64,000 bases of DNA from Thalassotalea litorea (lineage in GTDB: Bacteria; Pseudomonadota; Gammaproteobacteria; Enterobacterales; Alteromonadaceae). A model generated the notes under the pieces. It was not told where the DNA came from and ran no database searches. It worked only from the letters and a program-made list of their open reading frames with translations. The first letter of the stretch is position 1. Every line of letters begins with the position of its first letter. Position numbers and translations under genes: made by a program. Positions 27,397 through 37,363 of the stretch are shown here, one piece after another. Location of the stretch: the NCBI RefSeq assembly GCF_005843925.1, contig NZ_VCBC01000008.1:160833-224832 (forward strand), in the 5' to 3' direction.

Positions 27397-28476
27397 CTAT
27401 CCAATTTTTTCGAGTTTAATCGGGTAGGATTGACCTGCACGCCATTGTCCTACATACATATTGCCATCGTCATCGATGCAAATACCATGCGGGTGGTTAA
27501 AGATATCCCAGGTCGTTGCCATCGGTTGTAATTGATTATTCCTATATTCAGGCTTACCAGCGCCTAAATTTACAACAAGGTTGTTGTTGTTATCAAAAAT
27601 GCTGATAAACCCAGAGTTATCGACATTTTTTCCATCGATATCCGACCAACATACGGATGTTACGAAATAATCTTTTGCAAACACCGGACCATGAACCCAT
27701 GCTCCAGGGGTGTCTATCTTACCCTGATATTTACCTTCTAAGGAAAATAATTTTAGACATTGTTCTGCCCGAGAGCTAATGATTAGTTGTGGCGAATCTG
27801 GATTTCTTCGATCAATGGCTATTCCGTGGGCATTGGCAAGATTGTGGTCACTATCGACATTGTCGTGACCACCAAAGTGAGATAGATAACGCCCTTGTTT
27901 ATCATAGCGGATCACATAGTCCGAGCCATATCCGTCGCAGACATAAATATCTCCATTGTTGTGTATCGCAATATCGGTGGGACGATACGGCATATCCGGT
28001 GTGTATATTCCGATGGTTTGAGGGTGAGACAACGTAAAAATAAGTACCCCATCGAGGGTTAATTTGGCAATAAAACCGGATTGGGCGATGACCTTATTGG
28101 TCGGAGAATCCCACGCGTCGGTCGATATACCGTCCCATTTCCGATTACTGATCCAGCCGCTGTCTACCAAATAGATAAATTCATCATCACCTTCTTGGAC
28201 AATTTCAATGGCATGGGCGCCGGGAAACATTTTACCAAAGGCATCTATCAACTGGCCTTCGCAATCATAAACAATGATCTGGTTATCGGGGTGATCCGTG
28301 ACCATGTAAATGCGTTTGTTGCTATCGATTGCAAAATCATGACAGTTTTCTACCGGGTATTGATCACGATCTAAAATACCCCAGCGATTATTTACGCGAT
28401 AGGTAAATGCACCTTCACCGATAATTTTATGATGGGGATCTATGCCATTTTCAGGCAGGGCAATATGGCTGCTCAT
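27397..28476 (-). CDS. Cytoplasmic NHL-repeat beta-propeller protein
   Basis: 359 aa without a signal peptide. Repeated NHL-type blocks (ENCHDFAIDSNKRIYMVTDHPDNQIIVYD; PTDIAIHNNGDIYVCDGYGSDYVIRYDKQGRYLSHFGG; NAHGIAIDRRNPDSPQLIIS; HPHGICIDDDGNMYVGQW) indicate a six-bladed propeller like peptidyl-hydroxyglycine lyases and SMP-30/gluconolactonase relatives. It is the first gene of an operon with gnd and has a TGTTAACAA palindrome 264 bases upstream. A lactonase-like role feeding a sugar acid to the pathway is a guess. No catalytic motif was identified. Confidence 0.75.
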   Translation of the reverse strand: MSSHIALPENGIDPHHKIIGEGAFTYRVNNRWGILDRDQYPVENCHDFAIDSNKRIYMVTDHPDNQIIVYDCEGQLIDAFGKMFPGAHAIEIVQEGDDEFIYLVDSGWISNRKWDGISTDAWDSPTNKVIAQSGFIAKLTLDGVLIFTLSHPQTIGIYTPDMPYRPTDIAIHNNGDIYVCDGYGSDYVIRYDKQGRYLSHFGGHDNVDSDHNLANAHGIAIDRRNPDSPQLIISSRAEQCLKLFSLEGKYQGKIDTPGAWVHGPVFAKDYFVTSVCWSDIDGKNVDNSGFISIFDNNNNLVVNLGAGKPEYRNNQLQPMATTWDIFNHPHGICIDDDGNMYVGQWRAGQSYPIKLEKIG

Positions 28477-28739
28477 ATAACGTCCTTTGATGAAATTATT
28501 AGGGTATGACCCCGATTAGGCTTAGCATTTTCTGCGCACAACATGGCAAATACCTTTTCGAGGTTTAAGGTGCTTTTTTGCAAAATAGTGATAACGCAAT
28601 GCCAGTCCAAGGGAACTGGCGAGGGCATAACTTAAAAAGTTTCTGCCGCACCCATATGTGCGAGTGACAAAGGATAGAATATCGGCATACAAAAGTGCAT
28701 GACGAAACAATGTAACCTTTCAATGCAAATAATTGTTTA

Positions 28740-28749
28740 ATGTTAACAA
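28740..28749. promoter_or_regulatory. Predicted GntR operator before the NHL-gnd operon
   Basis: ATGTTAACAA, one base off the TTGTTAACAA consensus, in TTAATGTTAACAATGTG. It lies between the divergent NHL-gnd and ppc units, 264 bases from the NHL start and 175 from the ppc start. The rest of 28477-28924 has no gene that I can support. Confidence 0.5.
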
Positions 28750-28924
28750 TGTGTGGAGATTACAGCAAATAGCGCCGAATGCCAAATAACCTGACAGCAG
28801 ATTGGTCAACTGGTCCAACTTAATGAAATCTTGTGGTTTTTTTTACCATAAACCGCTAATCTCAGGGGCTTCTGCTAATTTTTAGTGGATTATTCATGGA
28901 AAGTCACGAACATGAGGTTGTTTA

Positions 28925-31480
28925 ATGCTAGATTCAATTCGCAATAATATTCGTCTGCTTGGGAAAATTTTGGGAGAAACCATTGCTGTAGAGCAAGGGC
29001 CTGAGTGGGTTGAACGTATCGAAGCCATCCGTGCACTGGCGAAAGAAGTCACGACTAATGAAGACGCGTTGGATAAGCTACAGAGCTTATTCGCGGATAT
29101 GTCCGAAGCGGACATGTTAGTCTTATCCCGAGCATTTAGTCAGTTTTTAAACCTGGCAAACATTGCTGAACAGCAATATACCATTTCTGAACAAGGGTTA
29201 GCGGAATTAGAGCTCGCTCACCCATTAACCGAACTCACGCATAAAATTCAAGGCGTTGCGCCTGAAAAAATTCGTGATGCTCTGAATAAATTGCATATCG
29301 AGCTGGTGTTAACCGCGCACCCTACGGAAATCAATCGCCGTACGTTTATTCATAAATATCACCAAATTGCTGACCAGCTAGATAATGGCAGCGAAGATAC
29401 TTCTCGAATTGCTGAACTGGTCGAGCAGGCATGGTTTACCAATGAAATACGTGCTGAGCGTCCGACACCGCTCGATGAATCCCGTTGGGGGCTGGATGTC
29501 ATATCCGACAGTCTGTGGTCGGCATTGCCGCAATTTATTCGTGAGTTAGATGACGTTTCGCAACAATTACTCGGCGAACCACTTGCTGATGACTTTATGC
29601 CGGTGAATATCGCCAGCTGGATGGCAGGGGATAGAGATGGTAATCCATTTGTTACTGCCAAACTGAGCTGCGAAGCGATTCGCAATGCTCGAATTCGAGC
29701 GTCAAGACTGTATTGGCGAGATGTACGTGAGCTGTATCTAGAATTGTCGATGCACAAAGCGGATGCGGATCTTATCGAAGAAGATGTTAATGGTGCTGGC
29801 CCGTATCGACATCAACTTAAACTAATAATCACCCGTCTTGAAAATAACATTGCCAACCTGGTTAATGGCGATAAACCACCGACGATCAACGATGCGGATG
29901 TATTGCTTGCACCACTGAAACGTTGCCGACAAAGTTTGATAAATCACGGCATGCACCGCGTAGCGGATTCGCAATTGCTGGACTTGATCCGCAAAGTACA
30001 ATGTTTCGGCATTTCTATGGTCAATCTTGATGTGCGCCAACATAGCGAGCGCCATGATAGTGCAATGGCCGAAATTCTCGATTTCCTGAATATGGGAGAT
30101 TACCTGAGCTGGGACGAGCAAAAACGACAACAGTTTTTGCTAGCGGAGTTGGCGTCAAGTCGTCCGTTGTTACCGGATTATGACTGGAGCAGTGACACCC
30201 AGGAAGTCCTCGATACGTTTACGATGATTGCTAAGCAACCGCAGCAGGTAATGGGGATCTACATTATTTCCATGGCAAGTACAGCCAGCGATGTGCTGCT
30301 GGTGCGATTGTTGATGAAAATCTGTGGTGTAAAATGGCAGATGCCGATTGCCCCATTATTCGAAACCCTGGATGATTTAAATCACGCGCCAAGTGTGATG
30401 GATGAATTGTTAGCGATGGACGTCTATACCCAAAGTTGTGACGGACAGCAAACCGTAATGATAGGCTACAGCGATTCCGCCAAAGATGCCGGCGTAATGG
30501 CAGCGACCTGGGCCCAGTATCAGGCGCAGGAAGCCTTAGCTAAGGTATTTGCAGATAAAGGCGTATTGCTAAAATTATTCCACGGTCGTGGTGGTACGAT
30601 TGGTCGTGGCGGCGGACCAGCGCATGCCGCGGTTGCATCGCAACCTCCAGGTACCTTAGATGGTGGTTTGCGCGTCACCGAACAAGGTGAAACCATTCGT
30701 TATAAATATGGTTTGCCGAATCTGGCGGTACGAAGCTTCCATTTATACGCCTCGGCGATTCTTGAGTCTTTGATAACACCACCTAAATCTCCTGAGCCGG
30801 CTTGGCGTGAGCTGATGGACAAAATGGCCGCGGATAGCTGCAAAACCTATCGCAGTTATGTACAGGAACAGGCCGACTTTGTTCGTTATTTCAGACAAGC
30901 GACACCAGAGCAGGAATTGTCATCTTTACCATTAGGTTCCAGACCGGCAAAACGCCGCGCCGATGGTGGCATTGAATCTTTGCGTGCGATCCCTTGGATT
31001 TTCGCCTGGAGTCAAAACCGTATGGTGTTGCCAAGTTGGCTCGGTTTTGGTCAGGCCATTGCCAATCATCGCGGTGAATATCAAGCCTTGATTGACGAAA
31101 TGCTGGCCGAATGGCCTTACTTTCGCTCGCGTGTCTCTTTGATTGAAATGGTGTATTTAAAATCCAATCCGATGATCGCCACTCGCTACGATCAGGCGCT
31201 TGTCGATGAAGAGTTAAAATCCATGGGGACAGATTTGCGGGCGCAACTGGCTGCCGACCAACAAACGGTCTTATCGGTATTAGGGCATCAGCAGTTAATG
31301 GAAAATGATCCCTGGAATCTCAGCTCATTTGAGTTGCGTCGTCCGTATCTGTTGCCATTGCACTTAATGCAAATTGAAGCGTTAACGCGTTTGCGTTCGT
31401 CACCGGATGACTCTGGCTACGAACATTTGCTTATGCATACGATGGCGGGCATCGCAACGGGCATGCGCAATACCGGTTAG
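28925..31480 (+). CDS. ppc: Phosphoenolpyruvate carboxylase
   Basis: 851-aa anaplerotic enzyme forming oxaloacetate from PEP and bicarbonate. Catalytic signatures: VLTAHPTEINRRT (His ~136), the GYSDSAKDAGVMAATWAQY region, the mobile glycine loop FHGRGGTIGRGGGPAH, and the conserved C-terminus AGIATGMRNTG. The length is slightly below the E. coli enzyme (883 aa) but within the family range. GAGG lies 9 bases before the ATG. It is monocistronic, with its own terminator. Confidence 0.97.
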   Translation: MLDSIRNNIRLLGKILGETIAVEQGPEWVERIEAIRALAKEVTTNEDALDKLQSLFADMSEADMLVLSRAFSQFLNLANIAEQQYTISEQGLAELELAHPLTELTHKIQGVAPEKIRDALNKLHIELVLTAHPTEINRRTFIHKYHQIADQLDNGSEDTSRIAELVEQAWFTNEIRAERPTPLDESRWGLDVISDSLWSALPQFIRELDDVSQQLLGEPLADDFMPVNIASWMAGDRDGNPFVTAKLSCEAIRNARIRASRLYWRDVRELYLELSMHKADADLIEEDVNGAGPYRHQLKLIITRLENNIANLVNGDKPPTINDADVLLAPLKRCRQSLINHGMHRVADSQLLDLIRKVQCFGISMVNLDVRQHSERHDSAMAEILDFLNMGDYLSWDEQKRQQFLLAELASSRPLLPDYDWSSDTQEVLDTFTMIAKQPQQVMGIYIISMASTASDVLLVRLLMKICGVKWQMPIAPLFETLDDLNHAPSVMDELLAMDVYTQSCDGQQTVMIGYSDSAKDAGVMAATWAQYQAQEALAKVFADKGVLLKLFHGRGGTIGRGGGPAHAAVASQPPGTLDGGLRVTEQGETIRYKYGLPNLAVRSFHLYASAILESLITPPKSPEPAWRELMDKMAADSCKTYRSYVQEQADFVRYFRQATPEQELSSLPLGSRPAKRRADGGIESLRAIPWIFAWSQNRMVLPSWLGFGQAIANHRGEYQALIDEMLAEWPYFRSRVSLIEMVYLKSNPMIATRYDQALVDEELKSMGTDLRAQLAADQQTVLSVLGHQQLMENDPWNLSSFELRRPYLLPLHLMQIEALTRLRSSPDDSGYEHLLMHTMAGIATGMRNTG

Positions 31481-31506
31481 CCCAACAGAATGTTATGCAC
31501 CAACCC

Positions 31507-31541
31507 AAGAGCACGCTTAGCGATAAGTCGTGCTCTTTTTT
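31507..31541 (+). terminator. Terminator of ppc
   Basis: Stem AAGAGCACG / CGTGCTCTT with a 13-base loop and a T run, 26 bases after the ppc stop. Confidence 0.85.
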
Positions 31542-31798
31542 CATTGATTGACGGTATTATTGACCGCAAACCGCAAAACCTTTGCAAGCACTTCATCACT
31601 TAACCTCAGATACATCGCTTTAATCGCAAACAAACGACGCGGGATTCTCAAGGCTTTCTTTAACCGACTGCGACAATTTATTCTCGCACCGTTTAGTGTC
31701 CTTTAACCTATTCTAATTGGCCCAGCCAATGATATTTCAGGCACATTTTTAAAGGCGGGGAAGGCATAGTTAAAATCTTTACGGCAATAAAATCTGGG

Positions 31799-31832
31799 CT
31801 GTAACAAAACTGTCATATTTGTGTCTTATAAT
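31799..31832 (+). promoter_or_regulatory. Pho box and -10 element of the pst operon
   Basis: CTGTAACAAAACTGTCAT (31799-31816) matches the PhoB tandem repeat CTGTCAT-A/T4-CTGTCAT. TATAAT (31827-31832) follows after 10 bases, the standard geometry in which the Pho box replaces the -35 element. It lies 42 bases upstream of pstC. The sequence 31542-31798 has no gene that I can support. Confidence 0.85.
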
Positions 31833-31873
31833 CCCAATCAATAATAATTTTTCGTCATTATGCAGGTTTAAAC

Positions 31874-34114
31874 GTGACAGTTGTTGCTAAAACTTTTGAC
31901 CCAAGACAATTAAAGAATACGTTGGCCAGGTGGCTGATCAGCGCCGGTGGCATCAGTGTGTTGTTTACCTTAGTGCTTATCTTTATGTACTTGGTTTATG
32001 TCATTAAGCCAATTTTTGAATCCGCAAGCATCGCGCCTGAAACCCAAATTCAATTCTTGGAAAATGCCCAAGATAGCGAAACGGTTGCGGTCGGTGTTGA
32101 TGAACTTAAAGAAATCGGCTTTAACATTAATGCTCAGGGTGAAATCTCTTTTTACCAGATGCAGGACAACGAAGATCATGCGCGCGGTGAGCACCTGTTA
32201 ACAGAATCGATACTATCGAATGACGAAAACTTACAAAAAATCCTGTCAACGACGTCCAATCAATATGTATTACTGACCACAGATGGCACCATCAAGGTGG
32301 TTGAGCCAACGTTTATCGTTTCTTTCGAGGGTGATAAGCGGTCGATGAACCCTACGGTTCGCTATCCACTTGGCGAAGATGCCATTTATATCGATGAAGA
32401 CGAAGCGGCGATCAAAGATTTTTCTTTTGTTATGAACGAAGAAAAAGCGATGATTATGGCGCTTAGTGAAGATAACCGGTTAATTAAAACCGCTTTGATT
32501 GCCGACGATGATTTTTACTACGATCCCGAGTTTACCGCAGAATATCAATTAATTGCGGACAATATTGACGCGATTGATTTCATTCAAGTCACCCCGGATA
32601 CGACTATGGGCGTGGTAGCTAGAAATAATGAAGTATCCGTCTATGAACTTGATGATGACTGGGATGTGCCCGTGAAAGGTCAGTTTAATCCCGTCATCGA
32701 ATCGCAAGCAAACATCACCGCCATGACGTTGCTATCCGGTAGTAGTTCTATTTTATTCGGAACCGATAACGGCGACGTATTGCAATGGTTTGAAGTGGCA
32801 AGCGATGATGGGCGGAAGTTTCAACAGATTCGTCGTTTCAAGGCCAGCATCAATGAAGCCATTACCCAGATTTATCCCGAGCGATATCGCAAAAGCTTTT
32901 TTGCCGTAACACCATCCGGCCAGGTTGGACTTTATTACACCACCAGTGAAACCCAATTATGGCAAGGGAAGATGCTGCAATCGGATCAACAGCCATTTGC
33001 TATTGCTCCGCGCGCCAATGGCGTGGTTTTATCGGGTAAAACACAGCTCGAGTTGTTAACGGTTGATAATGAGCACCCGGAAGTTACCTGGTCAGCGCTT
33101 TGGCAGGAAGTTTGGTATGAAGGCTACCCTGAACCGGCTTATATCTGGCAGTCGACCTCAGGTTCCGATGATTTTGAAGCGAAATTTTCTTTAGTACCTA
33201 TTTCCTTTGGCACCATGAAAGCAGCGCTTTATGCGATGCTTTTTGCAGTACCTGTGGCGCTTGCAGCAGCCGTGTATACCGCATACTTTATGCCACCTGT
33301 GATGCGCAAAACGGTTAAGCCGACCATAGAGTTAATGGAAGCGCTACCAACGGTGATCCTGGGTTTCCTTGCTGGTCTTTGGTTAGCACCGTTAATTGAA
33401 GCGTATCTACCGGCAGTCTTCCTGTTACTGATTTTATTGCCATTAGCGACATTTATTACCGCATTTGCCTGGTACAAGTTGCCGAAAAATATCAAAGTCT
33501 TTGTGCCTGAATCGTTTGCACCGATGATTATATTGCCGGTGTTAATCTTAGCGGCAATGTTGGCTTTTACGCTTTCACCGATGATTGAAGCAAGCTGGTT
33601 CGGCGGCGATATGCGTAAGTTCATCACCAACGATTTAGGCATCGATTTCGACCAGCGTAATGCGCTGGTTGTCGGTATTGCCATGGGCTTTGCGGTGATC
33701 CCAACCATTTTCTCTATGGCGGAAGATGCCATCTTCAGTGTTCCTAAACATCTAACCTCGGGCTCTTTGGCTTTGGGTGCGACGCAATGGCAGACCTTAG
33801 TCAAGGTAGTATTGCTTACCGCGAGCCCTGGAATTTTCTCTGCCATCATGATGGGCCTTGGCCGCGCAGTCGGGGAAACCATGATTGTATTGATGGCAAC
33901 AGGAAATACGCCGGTAATCGATTGGAGTATCTTCCAGGGAATGCGTACTTTATCCGCCAATATTGCCGTTGAAATGCCGGAATCTGAAGTCGGTAGTTCT
34001 CATTATCGAATTTTATTCTTAGCAGCGTTTGTGCTGTTTGTTTTCACCTTTGTCTTTAACACTCTAGCTGAGTTTGTGCGTCAGCGTTTGCGTGATAAGT
34101 ACAGCTCTTTGTAG
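31874..34114 (+). CDS. pstC: Phosphate ABC transporter permease PstC, long form
   Basis: 746-aa permease, more than twice the E. coli PstC. One TM helix (~20-45) is followed by a ~390-residue extracytoplasmic beta-rich region (~45-430, possibly a propeller). The C-terminal ~310 residues hold the permease core with six TM segments and the EAA-type loop (HLTSGSLALGATQWQTLVKVVLLTASPGIFSA). It starts at GTG 31874. It is the first gene of pstC-pstA-pstB-phoU and lies under a Pho box. The long form is usual in Alteromonadales and Vibrio relatives. No pstS lies in the operon. Confidence 0.9.
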   Translation: MTVVAKTFDPRQLKNTLARWLISAGGISVLFTLVLIFMYLVYVIKPIFESASIAPETQIQFLENAQDSETVAVGVDELKEIGFNINAQGEISFYQMQDNEDHARGEHLLTESILSNDENLQKILSTTSNQYVLLTTDGTIKVVEPTFIVSFEGDKRSMNPTVRYPLGEDAIYIDEDEAAIKDFSFVMNEEKAMIMALSEDNRLIKTALIADDDFYYDPEFTAEYQLIADNIDAIDFIQVTPDTTMGVVARNNEVSVYELDDDWDVPVKGQFNPVIESQANITAMTLLSGSSSILFGTDNGDVLQWFEVASDDGRKFQQIRRFKASINEAITQIYPERYRKSFFAVTPSGQVGLYYTTSETQLWQGKMLQSDQQPFAIAPRANGVVLSGKTQLELLTVDNEHPEVTWSALWQEVWYEGYPEPAYIWQSTSGSDDFEAKFSLVPISFGTMKAALYAMLFAVPVALAAAVYTAYFMPPVMRKTVKPTIELMEALPTVILGFLAGLWLAPLIEAYLPAVFLLLILLPLATFITAFAWYKLPKNIKVFVPESFAPMIILPVLILAAMLAFTLSPMIEASWFGGDMRKFITNDLGIDFDQRNALVVGIAMGFAVIPTIFSMAEDAIFSVPKHLTSGSLALGATQWQTLVKVVLLTASPGIFSAIMMGLGRAVGETMIVLMATGNTPVIDWSIFQGMRTLSANIAVEMPESEVGSSHYRILFLAAFVLFVFTFVFNTLAEFVRQRLRDKYSSL

Positions 34115-34137
34115 TGGTTAAGAAGGATTATTTGACG

Positions 34138-35772
34138 ATGAAAACATGGTTTAAATCAGGATCGCCTTGGGTGTGGTTATCGGCTGCAGGGGTCAGCATT
34201 AGTTTGATCTCAGTGGTTGGTTTGTTGTTGTTGATAGCATCGAGAGGTCTGTCTTACTTTTGGCCATCACAAATCCATCAATTTGAATTGCAAAATGTTC
34301 ACGGTGAATCGTCGGTAGTGATTGGCGAAATTTATGAGCATGAGCGGATCCCTGCCAAGCAATTGAATAACAAAAATGTCGACATCGGCGATGCACAGAC
34401 CGTAGACCGTTACTTGGTAAAAACCGGTAATCGGGAGTTGGTCAGTCTCGACTTTCGCTGGGTTCTTGAACCTATGGTGCAAAAGCAAACCCAGCCTGAA
34501 AATGTTGTGGTGATAGAGCGTCGCACCAATGGTAACTTCTATGGCTTTATCGAAGAAGTTTACATGGGTGGTGAAAAGGTTGAAGCGGCAACGCTAGACG
34601 ACTTTATTGAGAGAGTAAGCGAGCTGCAAGAAGATATTGAACAACTTCAGGGCAAGGATATTGGTGCGATTAACTTTGAGCTTGAGCGCATTCGTTTAAA
34701 AGAGCGCAAGGCAGAGCTTGACGGTAAATTAACATCCCAGCTTAAAGCTGACTTTGAACAGCGCCGCGCCGAACTCGCTCAACAGTACAATAAACTCGAA
34801 GCAAACCTCAATCAGCTGCGTCAGGAAGTTCAGCGCGACAAGATTGTGGTGCGGGCAATGGATGGTCAAACCGTTGACATTAATCTTGAGCAGGTTTTAC
34901 AAATTACGTTTAATAACCAGATGGGGTTTTTCGCCAAACTTGGTCAATTCTTCCATCAAATTGGCAGCTTTATCGGCGACGATCCGCGGGAAGCCAACAC
35001 GGAAGGTGGCGTGTTCCCGGCGATATTCGGAACCGTGCTTATGGTATTGCTGATGACGGTTATTGTATCCCCGTTGGGCGTGGTTGCGGCGATTTATCTG
35101 CACGAGTATGCCGGCAACAATGCCTTTACTAAATTATTGCGCATCGCGGTGATTAACCTAGCAGGGGTACCCTCGATTGTCTATGGGGTGTTCGGCCTTG
35201 GGTTCTTCGTTTATATGGTTGGTGGCTCACTGGACCAGCTCTTTTACCCAGAATCATTGCCCAGTCCGACGTTTGGCTCGCCTGGTGTGCTGTGGTCGGC
35301 AATTACTCTTGCGATATTAACCCTACCCGTGGTCATTGTTTCTACGGAAGAAGGGTTAGCTCGTATTCCATCATCAATGCGCCATGGCTCATTAGCACTT
35401 GGGGCAACGAAGGCGGAAACTTTATGGCGAATTATTTTACCGATTGCCAGCCCGGCAATCATGACCGGCATCATTCTGGCGATTGCCCGCGCCGCCGGTG
35501 AAGTGGCACCTTTGATGCTGGTTGGTGTAGTGAAAATGGCGCCGACTTTACCACTAGATGGTAATTTTCCGTTCCTGCACTTAGAGCGAAAATTTATGCA
35601 CTTAGGTTTTCATATATATGATGTCGGCTTCCAAAGCCCGAACGTCGAAGCAGCCCGGCCTTTAGTCTATGCAACGGCGCTGCTACTGGTAACCATTATT
35701 GTTGCATTGAACATGACGGCGGTCTCTATTCGTAACCGTCTTCGCGAAAAATACCGCTCTTTAGAAAACTAG
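34138..35772 (+). CDS. pstA: Phosphate ABC transporter permease PstA, long form
   Basis: 544-aa permease with an N-terminal TM (~12-38), a ~250-residue periplasmic insert containing a coiled coil (~155-245: rich in Glu/Lys/Gln heptads such as LEEDIEQLQGK-like segments), and a C-terminal permease core with five to six TM and the EAA loop (MRHGSLALGATKAETLWRIILPIASPAIMTG). I prefer ATG 34138 with AAGGA ten bases upstream; a GTG at 34114 overlaps the pstC stop and is an alternative. Partners PstC and PstB flank it. Confidence 0.9.
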   Translation: MKTWFKSGSPWVWLSAAGVSISLISVVGLLLLIASRGLSYFWPSQIHQFELQNVHGESSVVIGEIYEHERIPAKQLNNKNVDIGDAQTVDRYLVKTGNRELVSLDFRWVLEPMVQKQTQPENVVVIERRTNGNFYGFIEEVYMGGEKVEAATLDDFIERVSELQEDIEQLQGKDIGAINFELERIRLKERKAELDGKLTSQLKADFEQRRAELAQQYNKLEANLNQLRQEVQRDKIVVRAMDGQTVDINLEQVLQITFNNQMGFFAKLGQFFHQIGSFIGDDPREANTEGGVFPAIFGTVLMVLLMTVIVSPLGVVAAIYLHEYAGNNAFTKLLRIAVINLAGVPSIVYGVFGLGFFVYMVGGSLDQLFYPESLPSPTFGSPGVLWSAITLAILTLPVVIVSTEEGLARIPSSMRHGSLALGATKAETLWRIILPIASPAIMTGIILAIARAAGEVAPLMLVGVVKMAPTLPLDGNFPFLHLERKFMHLGFHIYDVGFQSPNVEAARPLVYATALLLVTIIVALNMTAVSIRNRLREKYRSLEN

Positions 35773-35812
35773 TGCAGATCTAAAGGCTAAACGTTAGCAG
35801 AGAATCAAAGAT

Positions 35813-36637
35813 ATGATTAATGTAAACCCACAAGTATTAATAACTGATAGCGAGAGACTTGATATCAACAACCTGACAGCAGAGCAAGTCGCGTTGGAAA
35901 TCAAAAATCTTAACCTGCACTATGGTGACAAGCAGGCGTTGCAAAATATATCGATGAAGATCCCCAAAGGCCAGGTCACCGCATTTATCGGACCCAGTGG
36001 TTGTGGTAAATCGACTTTACTGCGTTGTATCAATCGGATGAACGATTTGGTGGATATTTGCAAAATCGATGGCGCGATAGAGTTAAATGGCGAGAACATT
36101 TACGCTAAACATGTCGATGTAGCGCAACTTCGTCGCAAAGTTGGAATGGTATTCCAGCGGCCGAATCCATTTCCTAAGTCAATTTATGAAAATGTTGTTT
36201 ATGGTTTGCGTTTAATAGGTCAAAACAATCGCCGGGTGCTTGATGAAGTCTGTGAACGTTCGTTAAGAGCCGCGGCGCTTTGGGATGAGGTGAAAGATCG
36301 TATTCATGAAAGTGCCCTTGGTCTTTCTGGTGGTCAGCAGCAACGTTTGGTGATTGCCCGCGCGATTGCGATTGAACCGGAAGTGTTGTTGCTGGACGAG
36401 CCCACCTCAGCATTGGATCCGATATCTACATTAACCATTGAAGAATTAATCAACGATCTTAAGCAACAATATACGGTAGTGATCGTCACTCATAATATGC
36501 AACAAGCTGCTCGCGTCAGTGACCAGACGGCATTTATGTACATGGGCGATTTGATTGAGTACGCAGACACGAATACACTGTTTACTACTCCCGCCAAGAA
36601 AAAAACCGAAGATTACATTACTGGCCGTTACGGTTAA
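35813..36637 (+). CDS. pstB: Phosphate ABC transporter ATP-binding protein PstB
   Basis: 274-aa ATPase. Walker [10 protein letters not shown], signature LSGGQQQRL, Walker [14 protein letters not shown] and the switch His ([13 protein letters not shown]) are all intact; GRYG at the C-terminus is typical of PstB. The ~25-residue N-terminal extension is common in marine gammaproteobacteria. It is followed by phoU 18 bases downstream. Confidence 0.96.
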   Translation: MINVNPQVLITDSERLDINNLTAEQVALEIKNLNLHYGDKQALQNISMKIPKGQVTAFIGPSGCGKSTLLRCINRMNDLVDICKIDGAIELNGENIYAKHVDVAQLRRKVGMVFQRPNPFPKSIYENVVYGLRLIGQNNRRVLDEVCERSLRAAALWDEVKDRIHESALGLSGGQQQRLVIARAIAIEPEVLLLDEPTSALDPISTLTIEELINDLKQQYTVVIVTHNMQQAARVSDQTAFMYMGDLIEYADTNTLFTTPAKKKTEDYITGRYG

Positions 36638-36655
36638 GCGACAGGAGACAGCCCA

Positions 36656-37363
36656 ATGGAAAATTTCAATACCGGCAGACACATATCCGGTCAGTTCAAT
36701 CAGGAATTGGAAGCGGTTCGCAATCATGTCATGACAATGGGCGGACTGGTAGAACAGCAACTGCGCGATGCATTACTCTCGGTGAGTGATAGCAATGAAG
36801 AATTAGCGCAAAAGGTGTTAACAAGTGATTATAAAATCAATCGCTTCGAAGTTGCGATCGATGAAGAATGTACACGTATCATTGCCAAGCGTCAGCCCGC
36901 AGCGAGTGACTTGCGGTTAATTATGGCGATCATTAAAACCATTGCCGATTTAGAGCGCATTGGTGATGAAGCGGAAAAGATATCCAAAGTGGCACTGGAA
37001 CATTTTCCGGGCAAAAAACAAGATTTTCTCTTAAATCTTGAAAACCTCGGGCGACTGGTGCTATCAACACTCCATGACACCTTAGACGCATTTGCCAGAA
37101 TGGATTTTGATGCGGCGCTAAAAGTGCATCAAAATGACGATAGAATTGATCGTGAATACGAAGCATTAATGCGTCAATTAATGACCTATATGATGGAAGA
37201 CCCTCGTTCAATTCCATCAATTATGAGTGTTATCTGGTCTGCCCGCGCATTGGAGCGGATCGGAGACCGTTGCCAAAATATATGTGAGTACGTAATTTAC
37301 TTTGTCAAAGGTAAAGTGGTACGCCATATATCTGAGCAGGATATGGACGAGTTTATCTCATAA
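36656..37363 (+). CDS. phoU: Phosphate signalling regulator PhoU
   Basis: 235-aa two-fold repeat helical protein. Both PhoU metal-site motifs are present (LIMAIIKTIADLERIGDEAEKIS and IMSVIWSARALERIGDRCQNICEYVIY). It modulates PhoR/PstB signalling. Last gene of the pst operon; its stop codon touches the start of a short inverted-repeat element. Confidence 0.96.
   Translation: MENFNTGRHISGQFNQELEAVRNHVMTMGGLVEQQLRDALLSVSDSNEELAQKVLTSDYKINRFEVAIDEECTRIIAKRQPAASDLRLIMAIIKTIADLERIGDEAEKISKVALEHFPGKKQDFLLNLENLGRLVLSTLHDTLDAFARMDFDAALKVHQNDDRIDREYEALMRQLMTYMMEDPRSIPSIMSVIWSARALERIGDRCQNICEYVIYFVKGKVVRHISEQDMDEFIS

Noticed and set aside
28522..28710. 62-codon frame on the minus strand upstream of the NHL gene
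   Set aside because: No recognisable protein features, low-complexity composition and no ribosome-binding site; treated as non-coding.
31541..31693. Short basic reading frame on the minus strand between ppc and pstC
   Set aside because: No suitable start codon near its beginning and it runs into the ppc terminator region; likely chance.
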